64,000 bases of DNA, from the NCBI GenBank assembly GCA_040981125.1, contig JANRMQ010000002.1, positions 186,001-250,000 of the forward strand. Reading direction: 5' to 3'. Source of the DNA: DASSBQ01 sp040981125. Its GTDB lineage: Bacteria > Nitrospirota > Nitrospiria > Nitrospirales > Nitrospiraceae. Position numbers and translations under genes: made by a program. A model generated the notes under the pieces. It had not been told where the DNA came from, made no database searches, and saw only the letters and a program-made list of their open reading frames with translations. How positions within the stretch are numbered: position 1 is the first letter of the stretch; the number at the start of each line of letters is the position of its first letter. Of the stretch, positions 1 to 9,218 are shown in pieces.

Positions 1-1479
1 CAGCGCCGCGTCTGCGATACACCGTCCCACTTGCACCATGTTTTTGACTTCTAATGCTACCCTGGTCGTAAATGGTTTGGAAAGCATGCGGCTCCAACGC
101 GATAGTTGTGCCGAGGCGCTGATCAATGAATCGCGGGAACGCACCAGGCCGACCTTGCCCCACATCACGCGCCGCAAGGAGCTGCGCAGTTTTTCCGGGT
201 CCTCCAGTTCGGCCGCCTCGCCGGCTTCCCGCACTTCCAGCCCGGGCGTCTGCGCGGCCGTGTCCTGAATTTCCGCCTGCTCGATCGCGGCGCGAGCCGC
301 TCTCGTCCCGAAGACCAATCCCTCGAGCAACGAGTTGCTGGCAAGCCGATTGGCTCCATGGACGCCGCTGCAGGCCACCTCTCCGGCGGCATAGAGACCG
401 GGAAGCGTGGTCGCGCCATTGAGATCGGTCCATACGCCGCCCATCATGTAGTGCGCGCTCGGAGAAACCGGAATCCATTCCTCCGTCATGTCGATGTCAT
501 AACGCAAGCAGGTCGCGTAAATCGTCGGAAACCTCCGCTTCACATACGCCGCGCCCAGATGCGTGACGTCGAGATACACATGACGCGCCCTCGTGGCGGC
601 CATTTCCGACCAGATCGCCCGAGCCACCACATCGCGGGGCGCCAATGGACCGTCCGGATGATAGCGATGCATGAACAGCTCGCCCTTGATGTTGCGCAAC
701 CGACCGCCTTCGCCGCGAATGGCTTCCGACAGCAAAAACGGGGGACTGGACGGCAGGTACAGTGAGGTGGGATGAAACTGGACAAACTCCATATCGGCCA
801 GGACGGCCCCGGCGCGCAGCGCCATGGCGACGCCGTCTCCCGTCGCGCTCGGCGGATTGGTGGTGCGGGCGTAGATCTGGCCGGCGCCGCCGGTTGAAAG
901 CACCACCGCGCCGGCCGGGAGAACGGAACGCTCACCCGAGAGTTCGTTGAGGACGACGGCGCCCCGGCATCGGCCGTCTACAGTCACCAGATCGATCGTA
1001 AAGTGCCGATCAAGCCGCTGGATCCGGACCTGCCGCGCCGCATGCGCCATCAGCGCCCGCACCATTTCGTTGCCGGTGGCGTCTCCGCGCGCCCGCAGAA
1101 TCCGACTTCGGCTGTGGGCGGCTTCACGCGTGAACGCGAATTTTCGCCCCGTCTTGTCGAACTTCGCGCCCCAAGCGATGAGCTCTTGGATCCGTTCCGG
1201 CCCTTCCTCCACCAGCACGCGCACGGCCTCTTCCCGGCAGAGTCCGTGGCCGGCCTTCAGAGTATCCGTCAGATGGATGCTGACATCGTCTTCTTCGCTC
1301 AACGCGACAGCCACGCCGCCTTGCGCGAACATGGAACTGCTCTCATAGGGGTGCCCCTTGGTCAGCATGAGGACACGGCCGGCCTTGCTCAACTCGATTG
1401 CGGCACGAAGGCCGGCCACACCGCTTCCGATCACGAGAAAATCGGTTTCGGTCTTGTTGAGAGCCCGGCGCATGGCCAT
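1..1479 (-). CDS. nadB: L-aspartate oxidase, 3' end outside window
   Basis: The frame is open from an ATG at 1479 to the window edge (493 codons), so the C-terminus is missing. L-aspartate oxidase is an FAD enzyme that oxidises aspartate to iminoaspartate, the first step of quinolinate and NAD synthesis. The dinucleotide-binding GSGVAG lies near residues 18-23. The family motifs EFVQFHPTS and GEVACSGVHGANRLASNS are both readable, which favours NadB over succinate dehydrogenase or fumarate reductase flavoproteins. A second ATG two codons downstream is possible. A lipoprotein gene ends 3 bases upstream on the same strand, suggesting co-transcription. Confidence 0.93.
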   Translation of the reverse strand, partial: MAMRRALNKTETDFLVIGSGVAGLRAAIELSKAGRVLMLTKGHPYESSSMFAQGGVAVALSEEDDVSIHLTDTLKAGHGLCREEAVRVLVEEGPERIQELIAWGAKFDKTGRKFAFTREAAHSRSRILRARGDATGNEMVRALMAHAARQVRIQRLDRHFTIDLVTVDGRCRGAVVLNELSGERSVLPAGAVVLSTGGAGQIYARTTNPPSATGDGVAMALRAGAVLADMEFVQFHPTSLYLPSSPPFLLSEAIRGEGGRLRNIKGELFMHRYHPDGPLAPRDVVARAIWSEMAATRARHVYLDVTHLGAAYVKRRFPTIYATCLRYDIDMTEEWIPVSPSAHYMMGGVWTDLNGATTLPGLYAAGEVACSGVHGANRLASNSLLEGLVFGTRAARAAIEQAEIQDTAAQTPGLEVREAGEAAELEDPEKLRSSLRRVMWGKVGLVRSRDSLISASAQLSRWSRMLSKPFTTRVALEVKNMVQVGRCIADAAL

Positions 1480-1482
1480 CCG

Positions 1483-1995
1483 TTACTTTTGAGGAGAAGA
1501 GGATCCAGGTTCGATGCCGGCCGTCCGGCTGTGCATGCCGAACGGCAGATCGCCCTCCACGTCCCGCAATAAGATCGACTGGACGCCGGTCCACTGCAGA
1601 CGGGCATGGCCCCGCTGTCGGACGCCGGCATCGGAGGAGTCCCGTTTCCATTGCCCCTGCCAATGGACGAACACATCCACCATGTCGCCGTCGATCAGCA
1701 TGCGTTCAATGGCGAATTCCAGCACGATGTCGTGATAGGCATCGAAGTCGTTGAGCACGTCGCGTTGGAGCGGATCGAGACGACCGGACGGCAACAGCAG
1801 GCTTTCGAAGCCGCTGTGATCCCGCTCGGCATACGCGCGGCGCAGCGCCTCGACGGCGGCATCGATGCGGATGATGCGATCATGATCCTCTTTATACTGA
1901 ACCGTCTTGGTCGCGCAACCGATCGCCGCGGCCGACAGAACACACAGGGCGATGGAGCAGAGAACCCGCGCAGGCAATTGCATCCGTCGAAACAT
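1483..1995 (-). CDS. Small lipoprotein of unknown function
   Basis: This 170-residue protein begins MFRRMQLPARVLCSIALC and has a lipobox-like AAIGC near residue 25, so it is probably a lipoprotein. The start at 1995 was chosen because it puts the signal peptide at the N-terminus; the frame extends further upstream without signal-like sequence. The mature part is charged, predicted mixed helix and strand, and contains HWQGQWKR followed by a strand-rich tail, somewhat like nuclear-transport-factor-2-type folds, but I do not recognise a family. It lies directly upstream of nadB on the same strand with a 3-base gap. Confidence 0.75.
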   Translation of the reverse strand: MFRRMQLPARVLCSIALCVLSAAAIGCATKTVQYKEDHDRIIRIDAAVEALRRAYAERDHSGFESLLLPSGRLDPLQRDVLNDFDAYHDIVLEFAIERMLIDGDMVDVFVHWQGQWKRDSSDAGVRQRGHARLQWTGVQSILLRDVEGDLPFGMHSRTAGIEPGSSSPQK

Positions 1996-2098
1996 GTCGC
2001 CAGTATAGAAATCCGCTTTCCGGCAGGTCAAGGCGAGAGGAGGTTCTTGCATTTTGAGATAAAAGACTCTAGACTCCCGCGCGTACAAGAGAGGTCGT

Positions 2099-2194
2099 AT
2101 GTCGAGCGTTCTGAAAAAGCGCCGGAAAAAAATGCGCAAGCATAAGTATAAGAAGTTGCGCCGGCGTCAGAAGTTCTTGCGCCGCAAGAGCTGA
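2099..2194 (+). CDS. AURKAIP1/COX24-type small basic ribosomal protein
   Basis: This is a 31-residue, extremely basic peptide (MSSVLKKRRKKMRKHKYKK followed by LRRRQKFLRRKS). The pattern SVLKKRRKKMxKHKxKK is characteristic of the AURKAIP1/COX24 domain, known from a mitochondrial ribosome-associated protein and from tiny bacterial proteins thought to sit on the small ribosomal subunit. The ribosomal role is family knowledge, not visible here. It is divergent from the upstream lipoprotein gene and 30 bases ahead of the next small gene, so the two may be co-transcribed. Confidence 0.8.
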   Translation: MSSVLKKRRKKMRKHKYKKLRRRQKFLRRKS

Positions 2195-2224
2195 TCGATG
2201 TCAACATAACGGACGGAGGCATCC

Positions 2225-2443
2225 GTGCCCGAAGGAAAGAAGGTTCGCATCCGCGTTCGAACGGTGAACTGCACCTACGTGGGAGATTTCTTGATTCCTC
2301 CGATGCGGAACCGCGTGTCCGATGCCATCAACGAAGAGCAGCGGCTGTTTATCAGCCTGACCGACGTCGTCATCAATGAGAAGGATCGGTCCGACTTCGT
2401 CGCGATCAACAAGAACCTGATCGAATCGATCGCCCAACTGTAG
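2225..2443 (+). CDS. Conserved hypothetical protein, 72 aa, GTG start
   Basis: The start codon is GTG, supported by a GGAGG ribosome-binding site about 7 bases upstream. The 72-residue product is acidic and basic mixed, with a predicted beta-rich first half (VRIRVRTVNCTYVGDFLIP) and then NRVSDAINEEQRLFISLTDVVI. It looks like a small beta-barrel or sheet protein similar to DUF6812-type proteins, but the function is unknown. There is no signal peptide or membrane segment. It follows the tiny ribosomal-type protein closely. Confidence 0.75.
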   Translation: MPEGKKVRIRVRTVNCTYVGDFLIPPMRNRVSDAINEEQRLFISLTDVVINEKDRSDFVAINKNLIESIAQL

Positions 2444-2548
2444 TCCGCCCTCTCGCCACCCGATCGCACAATCCTGGTCGCCGGCCTGACGTTGCAGCGT
2501 TTCCGGCCCGCCATCGGTCGTTCTCTTAACCTGTATCCGGCTGTCATA

Positions 2549-4279
2549 ATGTCCTCGTACCGGCGATTTCTGCCTTTTCTTCGACCCTACATCCCGCGGA
2601 TGACCGCGGCGGCCTTGTTCGTCATGGCCGTAGCGGCCGTCAACCTCGCCTTGATTCGCCTGGCCGGGTCGCTCTGGGATGTCATCACCGTTCAACATGA
2701 CCAGCAACGCATGACGGAATTCATTGCCATCTTTCTAGGCCTGGTCGTCGTCCAGGGTCTCTGTTCCATCGGCCACGGTTATCTGACGGCGTGGGTCTCC
2801 CAACATGTCGTCGCCGACTTTCGCACCCACCTCTTCGCTCACCTCCAAACACTCTCGATCAGCTTTTTTGCCAAACGGCGGACCGGCGAGCTGATGTCCC
2901 GGCTCATGAACGACGTGACGGTGATCCAAAACGTGGTCACCGAGGCGCCGATCGAGTCGGCCAAACAATCGGTGACGTTTGTCGGAGGGGTGGCGTTCCT
3001 GCTGGTAATGAACTGGCGACTGTGCCTGCTCATCCTATTGTTGTTGCCGCTGCTCGTCCTTGTCGCCAAATTTTTCGGCAGGCGCCTGAAAGCCCTTTCC
3101 ACGTCGATTCAGGATCGCACGGCTTCCATCAGCACGCTGGTCGAGGAGGTCATCGCCGGGATCAGAGTCGTGAAGTCGTTCGTTCAGACGGCGCGCGAGG
3201 AACGCCGATTTGTCGCCGAAGTCCAGGCGGCATTGAGCTTGGCCCTTCGCCGGGCGGCCGTCATGGCCGTGTTTGTGCCGGTCATCACCCTGCTTACCTT
3301 TGCGGCGGCGGCGGCGGTCCTCTGGTACGGCGGCCGGCAGGTCATTGAGGGGGCCGTGACGCCGGGCGACCTGTTCGCCTTCGTGCTATTCGCCGGAATT
3401 TTGATCGGTCCCTTCGGGTCGGCGGCTCGCGTGTTCGCCCAGATCAAGGAAGCCCAGGGGGCCATGCAGCGGGTGTTCGAAATCCTCGATACGCAGCCCG
3501 AGGTAGCCGACGCCCCGGCGGCCGTCGAGCTTCCACCCGTCTCGGGAGCCATCCAGGCCATGGGAGTCGGGTTCTTCTATGATTCCCGGCACCCGGTCCT
3601 GAGCGATCTTTCCTTTCAAGCGGCCCCGGGAGAATTGATCGCGATTGTCGGGCCCACCGGCGCCGGCAAAACGACGATCTTGAACCTCCTCCACCGGTTT
3701 TACGATCCGATCGAAGGGGCCATCACGCTTGACGGGTACGATTTGAGACACGTCACGTTGGAAAGTTTGTATCGACAGATCGCACTGGTCCCGCAGGAAA
3801 CCGTTCTCTTCGGCGGCACAATTCTCGACAACATCCGCTATGGACGGGAGGACGCGACGGAAGAAGAAGTCTTTGAAGCGAGCAAAGCGGCCCATGCCCA
3901 TGAGTTTGTCACGGCCTTCCCGGATGGATACCGGACCGTCGTCGGCGAAAAAGGTATCAACCTGTCCGGAGGGCAGCGTCAGCGCGTGGCCATCGCCCGC
4001 GCCATTCTCAAGAACCCCCGCCTCCTGTTGCTCGACGAAGCGACCTCCTCCCTGGATACCGAATCGGAACGTCTCGTGCAGGAGGCGCTCGATCGATTGA
4101 TGGCGGATCGGACGACATTCGTCGTCGCCCATCGGCTCACCACGATTCAACGGGCCGACCGAATTCTCGTCATCAATAAGGGCCGGCTTGTCGAGGAAGG
4201 CACCCATGCGTCGCTCATGGAAAGCAAAGGACTCTACCATTATCTGTATACGGTGCGGCTGGCCGGACTTCCGTCATGA
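2549..4279 (+). CDS. MsbA-like ABC exporter, fused membrane and ATPase domains
   Basis: A 576-residue half-transporter. The first ~310 residues form the six-helix type I exporter domain. The C-terminal ATPase carries Walker A GPTGAGKTT (about residue 367), signature LSGGQRQR (about 471), Walker B LLLLDEATS (about 493) and the switch histidine in VVAHRLTT. Family members of this length act as homodimers and export lipid A-linked lipids, other lipids or peptides; the substrate cannot be read from sequence. I chose ATG 2549 (MSSYRRFLPFLRPY), where homologues usually begin, over an in-frame extension to 2492. No clear Shine-Dalgarno precedes it. Confidence 0.92.
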   Translation: MSSYRRFLPFLRPYIPRMTAAALFVMAVAAVNLALIRLAGSLWDVITVQHDQQRMTEFIAIFLGLVVVQGLCSIGHGYLTAWVSQHVVADFRTHLFAHLQTLSISFFAKRRTGELMSRLMNDVTVIQNVVTEAPIESAKQSVTFVGGVAFLLVMNWRLCLLILLLLPLLVLVAKFFGRRLKALSTSIQDRTASISTLVEEVIAGIRVVKSFVQTAREERRFVAEVQAALSLALRRAAVMAVFVPVITLLTFAAAAAVLWYGGRQVIEGAVTPGDLFAFVLFAGILIGPFGSAARVFAQIKEAQGAMQRVFEILDTQPEVADAPAAVELPPVSGAIQAMGVGFFYDSRHPVLSDLSFQAAPGELIAIVGPTGAGKTTILNLLHRFYDPIEGAITLDGYDLRHVTLESLYRQIALVPQETVLFGGTILDNIRYGREDATEEEVFEASKAAHAHEFVTAFPDGYRTVVGEKGINLSGGQRQRVAIARAILKNPRLLLLDEATSSLDTESERLVQEALDRLMADRTTFVVAHRLTTIQRADRILVINKGRLVEEGTHASLMESKGLYHYLYTVRLAGLPS

Positions 4280-4351
4280 CACCTGCTCCCGAGGGATAGG
4301 AAATGAGAGTCCAATGGAGGCGCGGTGGAAGAAACCTGCTACAATAGAAAC

Positions 4352-4789
4352 ATGGCATTGTCCCCCGGCACTCCGGTCGACCCGATACCGGCCCATGTAC
4401 GCAGCGGCATTTCGGATCTCCGCCAAGGATTGCTCCGGCTGCACAGAACGCTGATTATGGCCGAGCAGCTCACCTACGAGCGAATCTACGGGCGCATCGA
4501 ATCCACCGGCCAATTGCTCCAATTGGTCATGAAAGACCCGTGGTTCGCCTGGCTGCATCCGTTATCCAATCTGGTAGTTCGGATCGATCAGATGCTCGAA
4601 GAGGAAACCGAGGCCAGCCTCGCCAAGGCGGCCGTCCTGCTCGACGAGGCGCGGGCTTTATTGCAGCCGTCCGAGATAGGCGACGGATTCGAACGGAGCT
4701 ATTACGAAGCGCTTCAGCGGATGCCCGATGTCGTGCTCGCGCATGCGCAAGTCAAACAATTGCTGAGGGCCGTCCCGTCGGTCGCCTGA
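4352..4789 (+). CDS. Conserved hypothetical helical protein
   Basis: The 145-residue product is almost entirely helical, with no signal peptide and no membrane segment. The middle contains GQLLQLVMKDPWFAWLHPLS and then IDQMLEEETEASLAKA, a pattern seen in uncharacterised cytosolic proteins of Nitrospira and deltaproteobacteria. The alternative GTG at 4325 would add nine residues. Neither start has a ribosome-binding site. The sequence TACAAT at 4340-4345 lies just ahead of the ATG, so a leaderless transcript is possible. It follows the ABC exporter by 70 bases. Confidence 0.7.
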   Translation: MALSPGTPVDPIPAHVRSGISDLRQGLLRLHRTLIMAEQLTYERIYGRIESTGQLLQLVMKDPWFAWLHPLSNLVVRIDQMLEEETEASLAKAAVLLDEARALLQPSEIGDGFERSYYEALQRMPDVVLAHAQVKQLLRAVPSVA

Positions 4790-4801
4790 CTTCCCTGCCC
4801 G

Positions 4802-5179
4802 TTAGCGACCATCCATCCCGTAGAGCAGAGACCCCGTGAGCGCGGCCCCGAGCAGGCCCACCACGGCGTTGACGTAAATCCCGATCGTGGCTCGGTACCC
4901 TTCCGGAATCTCCACCGGCTTCAGCGTGCGCAGGACCGCCCGAAACTGGACAATCGCTGCAACGGCGGTCACCGCGCCGAGCACGATGAACCCGATTCCG
5001 ATCCAAAAAGACAAGCCGCCGATGCGCGGCGTTCCCGCCTGCGGCGCCAGCACGCGCAGCAGCAATCCCGATCGTTCGATGACGAAGCCGAAGGCCATCA
5101 GCGTCAGACTGGTCCGATTCCAGGCCAGCAGGGTTCGTTCGGCGGCAAAGAACACTCTTGGATCATTCAATTGAGACAT
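4802..5179 (-). CDS. DUF202 (YidH-type) inner membrane protein
   Basis: The 125-residue product starts MSQLNDPRVFFAAERTLLAWNRTSLTLMAFGFVIERSG when read in two parts; the AAERTLLAWxRTSLxLM stretch is the hallmark of DUF202/YidH proteins. Three membrane segments are visible (about residues 20-40, 60-82 and 102-120). The function of the family is unknown. It is convergent with the preceding gene, with only 12 bases between the stops. An upstream ATG at 5191 would add four residues. Confidence 0.85.
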   Translation of the reverse strand: MSQLNDPRVFFAAERTLLAWNRTSLTLMAFGFVIERSGLLLRVLAPQAGTPRIGGLSFWIGIGFIVLGAVTAVAAIVQFRAVLRTLKPVEIPEGYRATIGIYVNAVVGLLGAALTGSLLYGMDGR

Positions 5180-5449
5180 GCCGTTCCCCATTGCCGGCGA
5201 CGATGATCAGATTCCGGTTCTCCTCTTCGGCGCCCGCGCTAACGCCCACGAGTGCAGGCAGCACTATACCATTCCGCGCTATCGCTCTCAGTGAGCATTA
5301 TTCGACCGCCGCTGCTGCATGCGGAAGCAGCAGAAGTCCCTTGCAACTTTGTTCTATGATGTTTACCTTCGCGTCCGTAGATGGTATGAGTCAGCTTCCG
5401 TACTGACCACAAGCCGTTCGACTCCACATCCCATCAATTTCGGTCGAAG

Positions 5450-6466
5450 ATGAGCACCACCGTGGGGCGCATAGTATGTCTGCTCGCTTGTTTAGCCGGG
5501 GCGCTGTGGTGGACGTTCGCCCACGCAGATGAAGTCGTGCTTTCCAACGGTGATCATCTAACCGGGCAAATCCTAAAAATGGAAGACGGCATTCTCTCGC
5601 TTCGTACGAGCTACGGAGGAGAAATCAAACTTACATGGGCAGAAGTGCGACAACTCAGATCGGACAAACCGATCACGCTGAAAGTGCCGGGCAAATCAAA
5701 CGGGATCGTTTCCGATTTTTTGCTCGGTGGCTATGACTTTCTCGAAGTGAACGAGCTGTCACCGGATAATCCAGTCCCCCTTGCCCATATCAAAGGCATC
5801 AACATCGGGCATATCCAGTATCAGGGCAATTTCACCTTAGGCGGCAACAGCACATCCGGCAATACCAGCACCAAGGCGGTCAATGGCGCGGCACGCCTCA
5901 CCATGCGCGCGGACCGGCATCGGCTGTTCCTGGAAGCGAAATATAACTATGGAGAGGCGCAGGGGGCGTTGACAGCGCGAAATTCCATGGCGCAAGCGAA
6001 GTATGACTATTTTGTCAGCAAGAGAGTCTTTCTCGACGCATTCGGTCTGTGGGAAAAGGATACTTTTCAGAATTTGCAATTCCGCAATACATTAGGCGCC
6101 GGCATCGGTTATCAATTCTTCGATACGGGGCGCACGACCCTGTCCGCTTCAACCGGCCTCGGCTATGTCAATGAGCACTATACGACGGTCCCGCAGACGC
6201 AAACCGCATCGGCCAGGTGGGGCGTGCGCTTCGAGCATACGCTGCTTCCCGACCGCCTCACCATTTTTCACAGGCACGATGGTTTTTATGATCTCCAACA
6301 CGGAAACGGCATGCGCATCAACGCGGATACCGGCCTCCGGGTGTTCGTGTATAAGGATTTTTATTTCAATCTCGAATACGACCTCAGACTCAACACGCAG
6401 CCGGCGCCGGGGCGGCAAAAGCTTGATGAAGCCTTCATCTTCGGCATTGGATACCAACTCAAATGA
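5450..6466 (+). CDS. DUF481 outer-membrane beta-barrel protein
   Basis: A 338-residue protein with a Sec signal peptide (LLACLAGALWWTFAHADE) and an N-terminal segment typical of DUF481 proteins: VVLSNGDHLTGQIL followed by a repeated SLRTSYGGEIKLTW motif. From about residue 120 the sequence alternates polar and aromatic residues in beta-strand pattern and ends in GIGYQLK, consistent with a salt-induced outer-membrane barrel. The family is related to E. coli YdiY, whose role is unclear. It stands alone, with 258 bases of non-coding DNA upstream that hold a small GCTGCTG/CAGCAG hairpin and nothing else I recognise. Confidence 0.85.
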   Translation: MSTTVGRIVCLLACLAGALWWTFAHADEVVLSNGDHLTGQILKMEDGILSLRTSYGGEIKLTWAEVRQLRSDKPITLKVPGKSNGIVSDFLLGGYDFLEVNELSPDNPVPLAHIKGINIGHIQYQGNFTLGGNSTSGNTSTKAVNGAARLTMRADRHRLFLEAKYNYGEAQGALTARNSMAQAKYDYFVSKRVFLDAFGLWEKDTFQNLQFRNTLGAGIGYQFFDTGRTTLSASTGLGYVNEHYTTVPQTQTASARWGVRFEHTLLPDRLTIFHRHDGFYDLQHGNGMRINADTGLRVFVYKDFYFNLEYDLRLNTQPAPGRQKLDEAFIFGIGYQLK

Positions 6467-6661
6467 AATCCGGCCGCTACGCGCGTGACTAGAGATCTTA
6501 CCAGTTGTCCAGCCGGCCGGCCTTTGCTGGAATACTGCCTACAGCAGCGGAGACTGCATGCCCGAAGAGCCACGCCGAACATCGGCCGGGGCTGGCTCTC
6601 ATTCTTCGTGTTATCCGAGGAAGGGCGGTGACCAGACCGTACCGGCACAAAGGAGGCTCGG

Positions 6662-7126
6662 ATGATCCCCGCGACAACCACGCGTGTGCAGCAACATACG
6701 GATGAAACAGTCAACCAGGCAATCCGCCGCCGCACGGAACAGAGCATTCACTATTACGCCGGAGAGGGCCGAGCCCGTCTTGATGACCGTCTCGCGGAAT
6801 TGGAATATGAATGGGACATGGAGCGGGTGCTTGAGGCGAATGCGGCCGTTGCATCATTAATCGGTGTGGGTCTTGGACGGTTGGCCGGCCGGCGCTGGTT
6901 TATTCTGCCCGGAATCGTGGCGGTGTTTCTTTTGCAACATGCCGTCCAAGGCTGGTGCCCGCCGGTCGAACTGTTCCGGCGGCTGGGTTTCCGCACGGCG
7001 AGTGAAATCGAAACCGAACGGTACGCGTTGAAACTTATCCGGGGAGACTTCCATGATGTGACATGGGAGGAGAAACCGCCTTCGAATCAAGTTGCCCACA
7101 TTCTGGAGATGATCGAACGGCGATGA
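6662..7126 (+). CDS. DUF2892-type membrane protein
   Basis: The 154-residue protein starts at an ATG with a strong AAAGGAGG site. The N-terminal 60 residues are hydrophilic and helical. Residues ~63-98 carry a double membrane segment (LIGVGLGRLAGRRWFILPG, then VVAVFLLQ-like), the layout of DUF2892/YgaP-type inner membrane proteins, followed by GWCPPVELFRRLGFRT, a shared family feature. The C-terminal 45 residues are cytosolic in type. Function unknown. A shorter relative is encoded at 63533-63766. It is convergent with the MFS gene, 6 bases apart. Confidence 0.78.
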   Translation: MIPATTTRVQQHTDETVNQAIRRRTEQSIHYYAGEGRARLDDRLAELEYEWDMERVLEANAAVASLIGVGLGRLAGRRWFILPGIVAVFLLQHAVQGWCPPVELFRRLGFRTASEIETERYALKLIRGDFHDVTWEEKPPSNQVAHILEMIERR

Positions 7127-7132
7127 GACTCG

Positions 7133-8431
7133 CTACCCGGTCGCAGCCAGCGCCTGCTTGCCGGATTCCGCGCGGGCATACCGGTAGCACCAAGGAAGCA
7201 TCGCGAAGGTAAATGCGCCGGCGGCTAGACTGACGCCTCCCACTGTCAGGACACTGAGCACCGGTTCGTAGGCGTCGGCCAGCCAGCCGAAGATGGTCAT
7301 GCCGAGCATGGCGAACGCTAAATAGCCGGTATTGAAGACGCCGAAGACGCGGGCGAGAAGCTCTTTCGGCGAGCGTTCTTGAAGCGAAACGGAGACGAAA
7401 GGGTTCACTAACCCGGAGCTCGCCCCGATAACCGCGATGAACAGCGCGGCAAGGGGAACGGACCGGATGGAAGCGAGCAGCAGCGCCGCGCCTCCCGCGA
7501 ACCCCGCTGCGATCCCGATCATCCAGACACGGCGACACAATCCGATTGGTTTGCTGGCCAGCAGCCACATCGTCGTGACCAGAATCCCCGCGCTCAAGGA
7601 TGCCCACAACCATCCGATCTCGAGCGCATTGGCCCGCAACAATTCCTTTCCGATCACCGGCAATAGATAAATGAACCCCGTCGCTCCCAACGTATACACG
7701 GAAGAAATTGCCATCAACACCACCAACAGCCGGTGCCGCACAAAGATAAAGGTGAATCCCTCCTTCAAGTCATGTAGAGCTTGGCGGTAGAGATGCTTGA
7801 AGTTTGAGGGAGCAACTTTGTGGGGAATGCGCAAGGGAATTTTGCACAAGGCGGAGATCAGGAACGTGCCGGCATTGACGAATAGCACATTCTTCGCCCC
7901 CATCACCGCGATCAACATGCCGCTGATCGCAGGGCCGATGAGCTGACCGATGGTCATCGTGCTTTGATCCAAAGCATTGATCTGCGTCAATTGCTCCTTT
8001 TCTACAATAAGCGGTTCGGAGGAACTCAGCGCCGGGCCAAACGCCATCGAAAACATCGCCGTGATGAACACCAGCGCATACAGCGAATGCAATGTCAGCA
8101 GATCCCACATGTAGAGAAGAGGAATGAGCGCGAGCAGGCAGGCCCTTGCGACGTCGATGACGATCATGGCCGTACGTTTCGAAACCCGATCGAGCAGGAC
8201 GCCGGCGAAGGGCCCGAACAGCAGCGGCGGAATAGTCTGCAGGATGCCGATCGTCGTCATTTTGAGCGCCGATCCGGTCATGTTATAGACGAACCAAAGT
8301 AAAGCGACCTTGCTCAGGCCCTCCCCCGTTTGCGAGATCAGTTGACCGGTCCACAACCACGCTACATTGCGATTTTTGAGCAATGCGCGCCAGTCGGCCA
8401 ATTGCCCAGACTGCCGCTCCTCCTTCGCCAT
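7133..8431 (-). CDS. MFS exporter of the EntS/MFS_3 type
   Basis: The 432-residue product has twelve predicted membrane segments and begins MAKEERQSGQLADWRALLKN. It has the MFS_3 pattern GQLISQTGEGLSKVALLWFVY in helix 1 and FGPFAGVLLDRVSKRTAMI between helices 2 and 3, as in enterobactin-exporter-like and macrolide-efflux-like permeases. The substrate is unknown. I chose ATG 8431; an in-frame extension to 8503 lacks coding character. No regulator is adjacent. Weak promoter elements could not be judged. Confidence 0.88.
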   Translation of the reverse strand: MAKEERQSGQLADWRALLKNRNVAWLWTGQLISQTGEGLSKVALLWFVYNMTGSALKMTTIGILQTIPPLLFGPFAGVLLDRVSKRTAMIVIDVARACLLALIPLLYMWDLLTLHSLYALVFITAMFSMAFGPALSSSEPLIVEKEQLTQINALDQSTMTIGQLIGPAISGMLIAVMGAKNVLFVNAGTFLISALCKIPLRIPHKVAPSNFKHLYRQALHDLKEGFTFIFVRHRLLVVLMAISSVYTLGATGFIYLLPVIGKELLRANALEIGWLWASLSAGILVTTMWLLASKPIGLCRRVWMIGIAAGFAGGAALLLASIRSVPLAALFIAVIGASSGLVNPFVSVSLQERSPKELLARVFGVFNTGYLAFAMLGMTIFGWLADAYEPVLSVLTVGGVSLAAGAFTFAMLPWCYRYARAESGKQALAATG

Positions 8432-8679
8432 GCAGGTCTTCCTTTCGTCCAACAGGCAGACGGTTTCCCCCCAGGCAAGAACCGCGCCAAAGCTCTGATG
8501 CAATCAATGGGCCTCGATACCGGCGGACTCTAAGGTAAACGATCCTAATCGAAATCCGTCATGCTACGCCCCGTTGGCTAAGAGGGACTGTCTATGCTAA
8601 GGACATTCTGTCCAGGAAATGGAAGGCGTAGCCCTAATGGCAGCCACTCGCGTTTTGAAGGTGGAAAAGATCGGCGGTA

Positions 8680-9045
8680 TTACGAGGGATCGCGGTGGAC
8701 CGTTTTGGGGGAAAAGGCCGGGAGGCAGACGGCAATATATTCAGCCCCCTCAGGCCCCGGCGTGCTGTATCGAACCCATTCGCCTCGCGGCGCGACGACC
8801 GCCTGCCCGGCATGGACATCGAGGCTTCCCGATTTCGTTTCCACATGGAGCACGCCGCGCAGCACCAGCGTGTACTCATCGAACTCGGGCGTTTGACCCG
8901 GTTCGACCCATCCGGAGGGACTCTGCATTCGAGCCAGGCTGATGTCCGCAGTATGTGAATTCACCAAGCCGATGAACTCATCGATGAGTTTCGGCTTATT
9001 GCCTGCCGCTTCGACTCTCGTGGGCCGTTGAATGAACGTCGCCAT
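8680..9045 (-). CDS. Cupin-domain protein
   Basis: The 121-residue product has a single cupin barrel. Readable features are WVEPGQTPEFDEYTLVLRG in the first conserved block (metal-binding block lacking the usual double histidine: P-E-F-D-E-Y) and AGQAVVAPRGEWVRYS in the second. The first-block histidines are replaced, so metal binding and catalysis are doubtful; it may be a sugar- or ligand-binding cupin. A good AGGAG site precedes the ATG. It stands alone on the minus strand between the MFS gene and the broken HNH gene. Confidence 0.85.
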   Translation of the reverse strand: MATFIQRPTRVEAAGNKPKLIDEFIGLVNSHTADISLARMQSPSGWVEPGQTPEFDEYTLVLRGVLHVETKSGSLDVHAGQAVVAPRGEWVRYSTPGPEGAEYIAVCLPAFSPKTVHRDPS

Positions 9046-9218
9046 GCGATCTCTCCTTTGTCAGCCATTGAATCGAGAACTTATCTCAAACCTTTCCACC
9101 TTCGAAGAGTAACTGCCAAGACGCGACAGTGCCTGCTTCTGGAGAACTTCTGAAGATTGACTCGTCCTAAAGTTTGCCATAGATTGCCCACCCGAAATCA
9201 ACACACAAGGAGCACAAA

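Noticed and set aside
4340..4352. TACAAT before the gene at 4352 as a -10 box
   Set aside because: No -35 element is visible at the right distance, so a leaderless promoter is possible but not supported enough to list.
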